Source: Tatumella saanichensis
GTDB taxonomy: Bacteria > Pseudomonadota > Gammaproteobacteria > Enterobacterales > Enterobacteriaceae
Length of the DNA: 64,000 nucleotides
Assembly: GCF_000439375.1 (NCBI RefSeq)
Contig: NZ_ATMI01000013.1
Span: forward strand, 62,001 to 126,000
Reading direction: 5' to 3'
Under the pieces are notes generated by a model that was given only the letters and a program-made list of their open reading frames with translations, did not search any database and was not told the DNA's origin. The position numbers were made by a program, and so were the translations under genes. Positions 36,735 to 45,942 of the stretch are shown piece by piece (position 1 is the stretch's first letter; every line of letters begins with the position of its first letter).

Positions 36735-36935
36735 TTACCACTTTATAAAACGTATCACCACGTATAAAACCTTTATAGCGAATATTGGCACCAACCACAT
36801 TGGAGGCTCCTTAACAAAATTTATAAGTAGAAGCGCAAATATTAAGGTTAATGTTGACGGTAGGTAAATAAATAGCATTAATTTAAAAGCTTGAATGAAC
36901 AACTTCTTCATGTAGGACAGTATCATAAGAAGCAT
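36735..36935 (-). CDS. Small two-helix membrane protein, candidate immunity protein (copy 1)
   Basis: 66 residues, MLLMILSYMKKLFIQAFK followed by two hydrophobic helices (about 19-39 and 47-62) separated by FVKEPPMW. It begins 2 bases after the stop of the 230-residue candidate effector, so it is co-translated with it, the usual arrangement for effector-immunity pairs. The second or fourth codon ATG could also be the start. Function inferred from context only. Confidence 0.62.
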   Translation of the reverse strand: MLLMILSYMKKLFIQAFKLMLFIYLPSTLTLIFALLLINFVKEPPMWLVPIFAIKVLYVVIRFIKW

Positions 36936-36937
36936 TT

Positions 36938-37630
36938 TTATCGGGCCATTTTAGCAATAATATTAATAATGTCCTGTTCTGTCGGAGAGATTATACTAAA
37001 GACATCAGCTCGAGAAAATAGTGGCTCAATAATAAAATAGAGCATTTCTAACTCCAAAGTATATAATGCATTATAGTAAAATGGAGAGGCAATCTGTAAA
37101 CGCAGTGCGCTGTCCACTGCTTTCTGAACTATACTGTAATAACCAACAATAAAGATCGCTGTTGTTATGCGACCTGCTGTGAGAATACTTATATCAACAC
37201 TCAGTTTGGTTCCCAGCACGATAGCATTGGCAATACCGAAGGCAAACGCGGCCTTGGTCAATGTAGTGGCAGCAATATAGACATTAACCGCCATTAGACC
37301 CTTTTTGATTTTCTCTAGTTGACGAGGACTTTTATTCTTAATTAGTTCTTTAATGTAAATAATCAGCATTTGTTCAAGGATGTCACTGTTCTTCAGTAAA
37401 TGCAAGACGGCTTTGCCAAAGCGGGCATCTTCTTCACCTTGTTGCTGGCAAACATCTTGGTAATTTGTAGTGAAACAACTAACATAATTTGATAGTCGCT
37501 TAATCCCACTACCGGTATTTTGTACTTTATCCCAAACCATTTCGCCAACCCCTTTAAGGGCTTTTTCCAGTTTCAGTGCCAGAATGTCATTATTTTGTAG
37601 ATAACGGATCAGTTCCTGTTGGTAAGGCAT
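36938..37630 (-). CDS. Candidate membrane-acting type VI effector (unknown family)
   Basis: 230 residues without a signal peptide. Residues 1-105 are polar and helical. A hydrophobic segment at about 112-140 (VYIAATTLTKAAFAFGIANA) and another at about 152-170 (TTAIFIVGYYSIVQ) form a hairpin, followed by a mixed C-terminal region. A soluble protein with an internal hydrophobic hairpin, coupled to small membrane proteins and adjacent to hcp, fits a pore-forming T6SS effector such as the Ssp6 class, but I cannot show homology. GGGAAAG precedes the ATG. The local DNA is much more AT-rich than the flanking chromosome, suggesting horizontal gain. Confidence 0.5.
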   Translation of the reverse strand: MPYQQELIRYLQNNDILALKLEKALKGVGEMVWDKVQNTGSGIKRLSNYVSCFTTNYQDVCQQQGEEDARFGKAVLHLLKNSDILEQMLIIYIKELIKNKSPRQLEKIKKGLMAVNVYIAATTLTKAAFAFGIANAIVLGTKLSVDISILTAGRITTAIFIVGYYSIVQKAVDSALRLQIASPFYYNALYTLELEMLYFIIEPLFSRADVFSIISPTEQDIINIIAKMAR

Positions 37631-37807
37631 AGACTTTCCCTAATCAATATTTTACGCATCCCGATATCTGAAGGTAGAATCTCTACAGAGGAGAGTAAAG
37701 AGGGTCATGATAAATATAAGACAGGGATCAAGCTTTAGAGGATATTTATCGACTGCTAATGACATTATTAGTTTGGTTATTTACGTGATCATATTAAAGT
37801 ATTCACT

Positions 37808-38089
37808 ATGCCACTACATGTCAGGGTGGCCGCAGTACGGGAACAAGTGACGGCGGTCTGGGCAAACAGTCAGGATGCCGAGCTGCTTGATCTGACATTA
37901 CCCCAAGCAATCATGATGATTGATGCGATCTCATTCGAGCAGAGTGCAACACCTGTGCTCCTCGCCAAGCACCGTTACAGTACGGAACATTTCATTTACG
38001 TCAACGAGGTTCGCTGAGCGATGTCATAGACCGCTACAACACTATGTCCTCTGGCCTTGTGATGATCACGGTAAGGAGAGGATAAAGGT
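37808..38089 (+). pseudogene. Remnant of a UTRA (GntR-type) ligand-binding domain
   Basis: About 70 residues (ELLDLTLPQAIMMIDAISFE, TPVLLAKHRYSTEHFIYV) have the rhythm of a UTRA-domain C-terminus. A frame change then leads to RGSLSDVIDRYN and a stop at 38089. No DNA-binding domain is present upstream. Weak identification. Confidence 0.3.
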
Positions 38090-38292
38090 AGCGCTATCGA
38101 AGACGCTGTAAAACAGCTAATAGAGTCTTTACTGGCTTTAGATCTCGTCAAAAGGGCGGTTATTATCCCGATTGGTTTCCCGCTGACCCCAAGGTGGGTA
38201 CGCGTATCTTGTCTTGACAGAAACAGGGGAATATCGGCCTAGCCCTTCATCAAGGGGGATAACGTCGCCGTGTAAACTGTAAATTTACGTAA

Positions 38293-38316
38293 AAAAAAGC
38301 AGTCAGCCGCTTTTTT
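38293..38316 (+). terminator. Hairpin with A- and T-runs upstream of nlpC
   Basis: AAAAAAGC and GCTTTTTT flank an 8-base loop, giving a bidirectional terminator shape between the remnant region and nlpC. Confidence 0.55.
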
Positions 38317-38394
38317 ACTGTCTAGGCCTTTATTTTACGGTTTTATTTGCGCTATATAGTTTATATCCCGCGGCTGAAGTGAGAAAACGACACG

Positions 38395-38937
38395 ATGACC
38401 CCCCCTGGAAACCGTAAAATTCTGACCTGTCTATTACTGATGACTCTAGCAGGCTGTTCTTCTCACTCCCGCCAGTCTGGTAATCCCGCTGAAACGGTGG
38501 CACAGCAAGATCAGCAATCTGATCTGATTAATGTTTTAGCGGCGTTACATGACCAGATGCACTCTTGGGAAGGGACCAAATATCAGTGGGGGGGGACCCA
38601 GTTAACCGGTGTCGACTGTTCTGGTTTTGTCTGGCGTACCCTCAAAGACCGTTTCAATATCCCGATGGATCGGGTCACGACTAAGCAGTTGATCCTTATG
38701 GGCCAGCCGGTGGATAAAGCCCACTTATTGCCGGGGGACTTGGTATTCTTCCGCATTCATAATGAACTGCATGTCGGTTTCTATGACACCGATGCCCATT
38801 TCCTGCATGCCTCGGTCAGTCGAGGAGTGATGCGCTCATCACTGAATAATCCGTACTGGAAGTCAGTGTATCTGGAAGCTCGTCGCTTACCCCGTGAATA
38901 CAACTCACAAATTACTTTCAATAACAGCGTCAGTTAA
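38395..38937 (+). CDS. nlpC: NlpC/P60 family lipoprotein endopeptidase NlpC
   Basis: 180 residues with a lipoprotein signal (LLLMTLAGC, lipidated Cys at about residue 22). The NlpC/P60 catalytic set is present: Cys in GVDCSGFVWRT, His in ELHVGFYD and His in HASVSRGVMRSS. Near-continuous agreement with E. coli NlpC (LPGDLVFF, LHVGFYDT) supports the symbol over MepS. It should be outer-membrane anchored and cleave D-Glu-mDAP links in murein peptides. The N-terminal linker is slightly longer than in E. coli. Confidence 0.9.
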   Translation: MTPPGNRKILTCLLLMTLAGCSSHSRQSGNPAETVAQQDQQSDLINVLAALHDQMHSWEGTKYQWGGTQLTGVDCSGFVWRTLKDRFNIPMDRVTTKQLILMGQPVDKAHLLPGDLVFFRIHNELHVGFYDTDAHFLHASVSRGVMRSSLNNPYWKSVYLEARRLPREYNSQITFNNSVS

Positions 38938-38940
38938 CCC

Positions 38941-39431
38941 AGTTAGAGGTTACGACGATCCTCTTAGCTACGCTTCGATGATCACCGTCATCACGTGTTG
39001 CCACGCTTTCGGTCGCTGGGAGCGTAGCACTGTCATGTGAATGCCGCTGATCTGCACCGATCATTCAATCTGCCACCGCTGGCGCTCACTTCCTCACTCT
39101 ATCATTGTCCCTTGTGTGCTTGCGATCGGCCTACAGGAATTTGTTCACCCTTCAAACTGTTACAGGGCTCACGTTACGGGTAACAATTTTCACAGTAACA
39201 TTCTGTTAATCGATCGCGATCACAGCTTTAACCTGAGGAACACGCTGTGATAAGGGGCCGGTATGAGGCACTGAAACAGCAAAGGCCCACGACAGGAAAA
39301 AACGCTCACGACAGGGCAATGAAGGGCTAAGTCACCGTTATTTATGACGGCATGACTGACCGGTAACCGTCCCTACAGAAAGTTACTGGCTAACGTTACA
39401 TTGATAGGATCTGAATCACGGGAGCAGTACT
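38941..39431. other. Intergenic region upstream of idnT
   Basis: About 490 bases without a gene I can support. Near its end it carries GTTAC/TAAC-type half-sites (listed at 39358-39399) that may bind GntR or IdnR. Confidence 0.45.
39358..39399 (+). promoter_or_regulatory. Possible GntR/IdnR operator half-sites
   Basis: GACCGGTAAC near 39358 and AGTTACTGGCTAACGTTAC at 39381-39399 resemble the TGTTACCGGTAACA-type sites that control gluconate and idonate genes. The symmetry is imperfect, so this is tentative. Confidence 0.3.
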
Positions 39432-40751
39432 ATGCCAATTACGCTGATCGCGCTGGGAGTGATACTCCTGCTGATATTGATGATTGTCTTCAAAACCAAT
39501 GGATTTATTGCACTGATATTTGTCTCGGCGCTAGTCGGGATCGCCGAAGGCATGACGCCGCTGCAAGTGATGGCCTCTATTCAAAAAGGTATTGGCGGAA
39601 CGCTTGGTAGCCTGGCGATGATCCTTGGCTTCGGGGCGATGCTCGGTAAATTGGTGTCTGATACCGGGGCGGCCCAGCGGGTTGCCATGACACTTATCGC
39701 CGCATTTGGTAAACAGCGTGTGCAGTGGGCCTTAATGGTCACCGGGCTGATTGTCGGGTTGGCGATGTTCTATGAGATTGGTTTTGTTCTACTGTTACCG
39801 CTGGTGTTTACGGTGGTGGCTGCCTCAGGCATGTCGCTGCTGTATGTCGGAGTACCGATGGTGGCTGCGCTGTCGGTGACGCACTGTTTCCTGCCCCCCC
39901 ATCCTGGGCCAACCGCTATTGCCACCATTTTCGGGGCCAACACTGGTACCACGCTGCTGTATGGCATGATCATTACCCTGCCGACGGTGATTATCGCTGG
40001 ACCAGTCTTCGCACGTTTTCTCAAAAACTTTGAGAAAGAACCGCCGGAGGGACTGTATAACCCGAAAGTATTCGCAGAACATGAAATGCCGGGTTTTGGG
40101 ATCAGTATCTTTGCGGCCATTATTCCGGTGATCCTGATGGCGGTAGCTGCGGTATTTGAACTGACCTTGCCGAAAGAGAATGCTCTGCGTCAATTTTTTG
40201 AGTTTGTCGGTAACCCAGCCGTCGCACTGTTTATTGCAGTGGTGATTGCCGTGTTCACCCTTGGTTTACGCAATGGCCGTAAGGCGGAAGAAGTGATGGA
40301 GATGTGTAGCTCTTCTATCTCTTCCATTGCGATGATTATTTTTATCATCGCCGGCGGCGGGGCGTTTAAACAGGTGCTGGTGGACAGTGGGGTCAGTGAC
40401 TATATTGCAGCCATGATGAAAGGGTCATCACTGTCACCACTGCTGATGTGCTGGACCGTGGCGGCGATGCTGCGGATTGCCTTGGGGTCGGCCACCGTGG
40501 CGGCTATCACCACCGCCGGGATTGTGGCCCCAATTATTGCTATCAGCCATGTTGACCCGGCACTGATGGTATTGGCGGTCGGCGCTGGCAGTGTCATCGC
40601 CTCCCATGTGAATGACCCGGGTTTTTGGTTATTTAAAGGCTACTTTAACCTGACGGTCACCGAGACGCTGAAAACCTGGACGGTACTGGAGACACTGATT
40701 TCGGTTCTGGGGCTGGCGGGAGTCTTGATACTGGATACCCTGATCCACTGA
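39432..40751 (+). CDS. idnT: Gluconate/idonate:H+ symporter (GntP family, IdnT-like)
   Basis: 439 residues, exactly the length of E. coli IdnT, with about 12 to 14 transmembrane segments. The hallmark SVTHCFLPPHPGPTAIATIFGAN, SGATVAAITTAG-like LGSATVAAITTAG and VIASHVNDPGFWLFK motifs are conserved. It imports gluconate or idonate with protons. A lactonase that would release aldonic acids in the periplasm is encoded convergently downstream. GntT-type paralogues cannot be fully excluded. Confidence 0.88.
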   Translation: MPITLIALGVILLLILMIVFKTNGFIALIFVSALVGIAEGMTPLQVMASIQKGIGGTLGSLAMILGFGAMLGKLVSDTGAAQRVAMTLIAAFGKQRVQWALMVTGLIVGLAMFYEIGFVLLLPLVFTVVAASGMSLLYVGVPMVAALSVTHCFLPPHPGPTAIATIFGANTGTTLLYGMIITLPTVIIAGPVFARFLKNFEKEPPEGLYNPKVFAEHEMPGFGISIFAAIIPVILMAVAAVFELTLPKENALRQFFEFVGNPAVALFIAVVIAVFTLGLRNGRKAEEVMEMCSSSISSIAMIIFIIAGGGAFKQVLVDSGVSDYIAAMMKGSSLSPLLMCWTVAAMLRIALGSATVAAITTAGIVAPIIAISHVDPALMVLAVGAGSVIASHVNDPGFWLFKGYFNLTVTETLKTWTVLETLISVLGLAGVLILDTLIH

Positions 40752-40770
40752 CGGGGGCTGGTGATGCTCA

Positions 40771-40798
40771 TGACCGGGAAGGGGAACCTTCCCGGTCA
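40771..40798. terminator. Bidirectional hairpin between idnT and the lactonase gene
   Basis: Perfect 12-base stem TGACCGGGAAGG/CCTTCCCGGTCA with a GGAA loop between the two convergent stop codons. No T-run on either side. Confidence 0.6.
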
Positions 40799-40806
40799 GC
40801 AGATCC

Positions 40807-42024
40807 TTAAGGCAGGAATTTAACGTCGGTGGGGGTGCCAATACTGAGCGCAACTCCGGTCGGTGTTAATGAACCATCATTGGCATCACGGTACAGTTCT
40901 ATCACACTGTTTGAGTACACATTGGCAATCAGCATGTACTGACCACTGTTATCGAACGCGAAAGCTCGGGGTTCAATGCCCCCTGCCGAGTAGGATTTTG
41001 CAGCGCCTAACTTACCGGTCGCTTTATCCACTGGGAAGACGATAATTTCGTTACGTGACTGGCGGTTAGCGGCATACAGGAATTTCCCGTCCGGGCTGAA
41101 CAGAAGCCCGCCACCGCCTTTGTCTTTTTCATTGACACTGTCAGTCAACGGGGCGGTTTGCACTTCTTTCAGGCCCTGCGAGCTGACGGCATAGACATGA
41201 ATATTGGCGCCCATTTCGGTGATGAGATAAGCAAACTTACCATCCGGCGAGAAGGTCATATGACGTGGGCCGGAACCGGCTGGCAGTGTCAGGTCAGCAG
41301 AAGGGTCAGCGGAAAATGGGGTTTTATTATCAGGGTTGTAGCGATAAGCATGGACTCTATCGGCCCCCAAGTCGGCGACAAACAGCATTTTACCATCAGG
41401 GGTAATGTTTACCGAATGAGCATGGCCAGTGTCTTGGCGATCGGCAATCGCACCGGACCCTTTGGTCAGTGAGATATGCTGTACGCTGTCACCCAGCTTA
41501 CCGTTTTTATGGACTGGGAAAATGATCACACCGCCGTTTTTACGGCTAGCGGCATAGTTGGCTGCTAACAGGAAATGGCCATCCGGGGTCAGTACCGCAT
41601 GGGTAGGGTGCTGGCCCTGGCTGCTGACAGTGTTGATAAACTTCAGCTTACCATCATCGGTGAATGACAGGGCAGTGACCTGACCCTCTTCACTCTCATT
41701 GGTGGTATAGAGGTATTTGTGGTCTTTACTGAACACAATCCATGATGGATTTTCCAGTTTGATGCGATCCAACGGCAGTAGGCTTCCGTCCGGATTCATC
41801 TTCACCCGATAGATCCCTTCGCTGGGATACGCAGTTTTTTGTGCCAGTGGGTTGCTGGTTGGACCGGTCCAACTGCCGATCAATACGGTTTGAGGTTTCA
41901 CGCTATGATGCTCCGGTATCATTGAAATACTGTCCTGAGCATAGGCGATATTACCAGCGAACAACAGGGCGATGGCTGAGACTCTGCCAGCGTAACTTAG
42001 CCGGCGTTTGGTTTTATTTATCAT
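40807..42024 (-). CDS. Secreted lactonase-family beta-propeller protein (6-phosphogluconolactonase-like)
   Basis: 405 residues with a signal peptide (AGRVSAIALLFAGNIAYAQ). The remainder is a seven-bladed propeller of the lactonase (Pgl) family, with repeated blade motifs such as HPTHAVLTPDGHFLLAANY, HAHSVNITPDGKMLFVADLG and GPRHMTFSPDGKFAYLI. Cytoplasmic Pgl has no signal, so this is a periplasmic relative, probably hydrolysing sugar lactones such as glucono-lactone made by periplasmic glucose dehydrogenase. The gluconate permease next door supports that reading. Confidence 0.85.
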   Translation of the reverse strand: MINKTKRRLSYAGRVSAIALLFAGNIAYAQDSISMIPEHHSVKPQTVLIGSWTGPTSNPLAQKTAYPSEGIYRVKMNPDGSLLPLDRIKLENPSWIVFSKDHKYLYTTNESEEGQVTALSFTDDGKLKFINTVSSQGQHPTHAVLTPDGHFLLAANYAASRKNGGVIIFPVHKNGKLGDSVQHISLTKGSGAIADRQDTGHAHSVNITPDGKMLFVADLGADRVHAYRYNPDNKTPFSADPSADLTLPAGSGPRHMTFSPDGKFAYLITEMGANIHVYAVSSQGLKEVQTAPLTDSVNEKDKGGGGLLFSPDGKFLYAANRQSRNEIIVFPVDKATGKLGAAKSYSAGGIEPRAFAFDNSGQYMLIANVYSNSVIELYRDANDGSLTPTGVALSIGTPTDVKFLP

Positions 42025-42627
42025 CAGTTAATCCTTTTCTGTCGGGCAGAGAGGGGGATCACAACAGAGGATTTCAGTGAAAGTGAGGCTAAATAATCAG
42101 GGGACCGTGATGCAGAACGGTGAGCCATTTCACTGAAATATTCCGAAATCGGAAGGTGTTATAAAATATTTCACAGTGAAATTAAATGTAATAAAGTGTT
42201 TTGTTGTGGCTAATGGTTGGTGATAATGACTGATATTTTCTGACTAACAAGCGGAAAAGTGGGTTTTTTTCTTTTAATTTGGGAGGAGATTTTGCAGGAG
42301 GGTGCTCTAGCAGCGATAAATGTGTTTTTTCCGACTCACTCATTTCCGAGCAGCCTGTAGTGTGAATCAATAAATAGGCAGCCGTTATCTGGACAGTACA
42401 TCTGCCTGTTGGTGAAGCACTCTACCTAACTTCGCGTGGCATAAGTTGTTTTACCTCTAAGCGTAAATATTGCCTGTTAGCCCAGCGGGTGACTATACTC
42501 ATTTTCGTTTGTTCTCCCCGATGTTTGTCGGCAGTGCTCTGATGATAACGGCGCTATGGGGGATACTTTTCTATGGCCTGTCAGACTTTGTCTACCGGTC
42601 TGTGTTTTACTGGCAGGGATATCCTAC
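42025..42627. other. Intergenic region between the lactonase and mdt genes
   Basis: About 600 bases, divergent promoter space. No gene, RNA or palindromic operator stood out. Confidence 0.5.
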
Positions 42628-42921
42628 ATGAGAGTCGGGCAGAGACGAGTAATCGAGACTAGATTGATTGGTCGGCTGCTGTCGACAGTACTGGTTGTGT
42701 TGATGTCGGGATGCTCCCTGTCTCCTGCGATACCGGTACTGGGCGCCGCATTCCCCAGTTGGCTGTTTTGCCTTTTCGGCGCAGGAATACTGCTGACTGT
42801 CTGCCATATCCTGATTGTACGCCGACAATGGCAGCAACATTTTTCCCCGCTAGTGGTGAGCTACTCCGGGCTTTTGTTCTTATCCGCAGTAGTTTTGTGG
42901 TTTCTTTTCTTTGTGAACTGA
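42628..42921 (+). CDS. ytcA: YtcA-family small lipoprotein
   Basis: 97 residues. The lipobox LVVLMSGCSLSPAIPVLG matches E. coli YtcA almost exactly, followed by AFPSWLFC and two hydrophobic segments. The ATG at 42628 follows GCAGGGA and gives the family length; an upstream frame start (42556) would add an unlikely extra 24 residues. It is the first gene of the ytcA-mdtNOP efflux operon, as in E. coli; its function is unknown. Confidence 0.83.
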   Translation: MRVGQRRVIETRLIGRLLSTVLVVLMSGCSLSPAIPVLGAAFPSWLFCLFGAGILLTVCHILIVRRQWQQHFSPLVVSYSGLLFLSAVVLWFLFFVN

Positions 42922-42923
42922 TA

Positions 42924-43970
42924 ATGATGACGAACTCAGCTTCGGGTACTTTAAAAAAGAGATGGCCGCTGGTGGTCATTGTGCTGGCAGTGATTATCGG
43001 GATTATCTTGGTGATTTGGCAGTTACAGACCTCTCCGCAAACCGATGATGCCTATGTCTATGCCGATACCATCAGCGTGGTCCCTCAGGTGAACGGCACC
43101 ATTGTCGAGATGCCGGTACGGGATAATCAGCAGGTAAAAAAAGGACAGCTGCTGTTTCGCCTCGATCCGCGTTTTTATCAGGATGCACTCGCGGGTGCAC
43201 AAAGCCGGTTGGCGGCACTGGATGCACAGATTATGCTGACCCGGCGGACGGTAAAAGCTCAGCAATATAATGCTGAATCAGTTTCGGCAGCGGTAGCACG
43301 GGCGGAGGCGCTGGTCCGGCAAACCACCTCGACACGTATTCGTTTAGCCCCTTTGGTCCCCAAAGGCTTTGCCTCGCAGCAAGATCTTGACCAAGCGGTC
43401 ACTGCTGAAAAAGCGGCCCGTTCAGAACTGGCCGCCACCCGTTTACAGGCCATGCAGGCGGCATCTGCGGTGAGCGGGGTCGACGCCTTGGAAGCCCAGC
43501 GCGGCGATATTCTGTCACAGATTGCCATCGCCAAATTACAACTGGAACATACTGAAGTTCATGCCCCTTTCGATGGCACCATCGTTTCCCTGAAAACGAC
43601 AGTTGGCCAGTATGCCTCGGCATTAAAGCCAGTATTCACTCTGATTGATACCGAACACTGGTATGTGATCGCCAATTTCCGTGAAACCGACCTGAATAAT
43701 CTGTACCCCGGCCGTCCGGCGCAACTGCGGATTATGACCGATCATTCACGGGTCTTTGATGGCGCGGTGGATTCGGTAGGCGGCGGGGTGATGCCAGGAG
43801 ATAGTGTTAGCCTGGCGGGCGGTCTGCCGTTCATCCAGAAAAGCATTAACTGGGTGCATGTGTCTCAGCGTTTTCCTGTCAAAATTAGCGTTGATAACCC
43901 TGATCCGGCGCTGTTCCGCATGGGGGCTTCTGCTACGGCGGTCTTGCTGCCTGCTGACGGTCACCACTAA
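42924..43970 (+). CDS. mdtN: Multidrug efflux membrane-fusion protein MdtN
   Basis: 348 residues: a single N-terminal transmembrane helix (WPLVVIVLAVIIGIILVIW), a split lipoyl domain (SVVPQVNGTIVEMPV and HAPFDGTIVSLKTTVGQYAS) around a coiled-coil hairpin (about 90-200), and a beta-barrel domain. HlyD/EmrA class. The ATG follows the ytcA stop by 2 bases, far downstream of other frame starts that overlap ytcA. It bridges MdtO and the outer-membrane MdtP. Confidence 0.9.
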   Translation: MMTNSASGTLKKRWPLVVIVLAVIIGIILVIWQLQTSPQTDDAYVYADTISVVPQVNGTIVEMPVRDNQQVKKGQLLFRLDPRFYQDALAGAQSRLAALDAQIMLTRRTVKAQQYNAESVSAAVARAEALVRQTTSTRIRLAPLVPKGFASQQDLDQAVTAEKAARSELAATRLQAMQAASAVSGVDALEAQRGDILSQIAIAKLQLEHTEVHAPFDGTIVSLKTTVGQYASALKPVFTLIDTEHWYVIANFRETDLNNLYPGRPAQLRIMTDHSRVFDGAVDSVGGGVMPGDSVSLAGGLPFIQKSINWVHVSQRFPVKISVDNPDPALFRMGASATAVLLPADGHH

Positions 43971-43980
43971 GGGGCGGGTT

Positions 43981-45942
43981 ATGGTAAAAAGTCTCGCATT
44001 TCTGCGTCAGGAACTGAAGGCGATACCCGGTCGCGGTGGCTACGCATTGCGTCTGACGCTGACCTGCGCCATTTTGATCGCCCTGTTTATGTCACTGCAA
44101 ATGCCGTTGTTGTCGGTCGCGCTGATAGTGGCGTTTTATGCCAGCCGTTCGGAAGTTCACACCATCGGTTTGCTGAGTATCGCGTTTTTTGTGCTGATCA
44201 GCCTGATCATCGGTGGCATCGTACTGATGTTCAAATTTACTTATGATTTCCCGTTATTGCGGCTGATCATCTCTTCACTGCTGTTTTTTGGCGCGATGTT
44301 TTTGATGCGCGCGCTAGATAAGCTAGGATTGGCTTTTTTTATCGTCGCCTTGGCGGTTATTTTTGCGCAGACGTTCCCTTCCTTGACCGGTAACAGCGAA
44401 ATACTGATCCGTATGGTACTGTGGCTGTGGATAGCCATTAATACCTCAGTTCTGGTGACTTTACTGGTGAATGCCTGTTTTCCTGGAGCCTATCCGACGG
44501 TCCAGTTCCGTCGCCAGTTGGCCGACGACCTGGGCCACACTGCCGCTTGGCTCAGAGCCTGTGCCGGGGAGGAAAATTCGCCGTCAGCAGTCTCGCCCTT
44601 AGTACTGGCACAACAGTTCACCTCCTTACAGACCCTCAGCGGACTGGCCCTTAACTCTTCGGCAATGCGTGATGCGAAATCACAATGGCAGTCATTGCTG
44701 GCAACGGCGTTGCATTGCCATTATCTGGCAATGTTGCTCAGTCCGGACAACATTAACCCGCAACAGAAACCACAATTGCTGGCGATTGCCGACCAGTTAC
44801 AAAGCTTGGCGCGGCAGGCTGAGCGGGCTACGCCGTCCGCTGACAGCCTCTCCAATCTGCGTATGTTGACCGAAGATGGACAGTCAGCGGTGACAGATCG
44901 GTTGATTCGGGTGATTGCCCAGTATCGGCAAGGGCTACCGATTGAATTGCCGGAGGCGTCTCAGCCTAAAGCGCCCCTGCTGTTACCGGATGCATTCAGT
45001 AATCCGGTTTATCCGCGCTTTGCGCTGAAAACCCTGCTGGCAACCCTGATCTGTTATCTGTTTTATACCGCCACCGATTGGCAGGGGATCCACACCATTA
45101 TGCTCAGTTGTGTGATTGTCGCTCAGCCGGGGTTAGGGCCGACCATGCAGAAAACCGGCCTACGTATCGCCGGGGCGCTGCTGGCGACGTTACTGGCCCT
45201 TGGGCTAATGATTTTTGTTCAGCCGTTGGTCAACTCACTGGCGGGTTTCCTAGTGATGACCGTCCCAGTGATGTGGCTATCCGCTTGGCTAGCAGGAGGA
45301 TCGCAACGTATTGCCTATGCCGGGATCCAGACCGGTTTTACCTTTGCGCTGGCGTTTATGGACTGGTTTGGCCCGTTGTACGACCTGAGTGAACTGCGTG
45401 ATCGGGTGCTGGGTATATTGTTGGGAGTCGTGGTTTCCTCACTGGTCCATCTGTATCTGTGGCCGGAGAGTGAGGCCCTGAAACTGCGTAACCAGATGGC
45501 CGAACTCTATCGGCGTCTGGGCAATTGGCTGGATGCCGACCAGGATCAGCGCGAGCCGTCGCTGGTCAGCCTCTATCGGTCATTGTTGGAGACCCAACAG
45601 TTACTGGAGCGAGTGCAGGCTGAGCCGGTATTGGCGTTTGCCTACCCGTATCCGCAGGTTAAACACTGGCCGATGCAGCACAGCGTTGATTTAGCTCAGC
45701 AGATCATCCGCCTTGGGGCGGGTTACCACCTTTATCAGTTACAACCTGATCCCGGTCTGCAACAGGCTGCACAGCAGTTGCGCCAGTATGCCGATACGCT
45801 TGGTCAGCCGCGGCAGGAGACGCCAGCCGTTGCGGTTGTATCCTCGGTTAACCCTTATGCGTCCTCGCTTAGCGAGGCACTCAGCCGTTTGCCTGGCTGG
45901 ACTTCAGCCGCTCACCCCGCGGCCCGGAGAGTAATAGGATGA
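43981..45942 (+). CDS. mdtO: Fusaric-acid-resistance-type inner membrane transporter MdtO
   Basis: 653 residues with two sets of transmembrane helices (about 25-165 and 345-500) around cytoplasmic regions, as in FUSC/AaeB-type transporters. The ATG at 43981 is preceded by GGGGCGG and starts 10 bases after the mdtN stop. It provides the inner membrane part of the MdtNOP efflux system, linked in E. coli to resistance to puromycin, acriflavine and tetraphenylarsonium. The stop overlaps the mdtP start by 4 bases (ATGA). Confidence 0.88.
   Translation: MVKSLAFLRQELKAIPGRGGYALRLTLTCAILIALFMSLQMPLLSVALIVAFYASRSEVHTIGLLSIAFFVLISLIIGGIVLMFKFTYDFPLLRLIISSLLFFGAMFLMRALDKLGLAFFIVALAVIFAQTFPSLTGNSEILIRMVLWLWIAINTSVLVTLLVNACFPGAYPTVQFRRQLADDLGHTAAWLRACAGEENSPSAVSPLVLAQQFTSLQTLSGLALNSSAMRDAKSQWQSLLATALHCHYLAMLLSPDNINPQQKPQLLAIADQLQSLARQAERATPSADSLSNLRMLTEDGQSAVTDRLIRVIAQYRQGLPIELPEASQPKAPLLLPDAFSNPVYPRFALKTLLATLICYLFYTATDWQGIHTIMLSCVIVAQPGLGPTMQKTGLRIAGALLATLLALGLMIFVQPLVNSLAGFLVMTVPVMWLSAWLAGGSQRIAYAGIQTGFTFALAFMDWFGPLYDLSELRDRVLGILLGVVVSSLVHLYLWPESEALKLRNQMAELYRRLGNWLDADQDQREPSLVSLYRSLLETQQLLERVQAEPVLAFAYPYPQVKHWPMQHSVDLAQQIIRLGAGYHLYQLQPDPGLQQAAQQLRQYADTLGQPRQETPAVAVVSSVNPYASSLSEALSRLPGWTSAAHPAARRVIG

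Noticed and set aside
42182-42370. 62-codon frame upstream of the lactonase gene
   Set aside because: No recognisable family and no good ribosome-binding site; composition is like the surrounding intergenic DNA.
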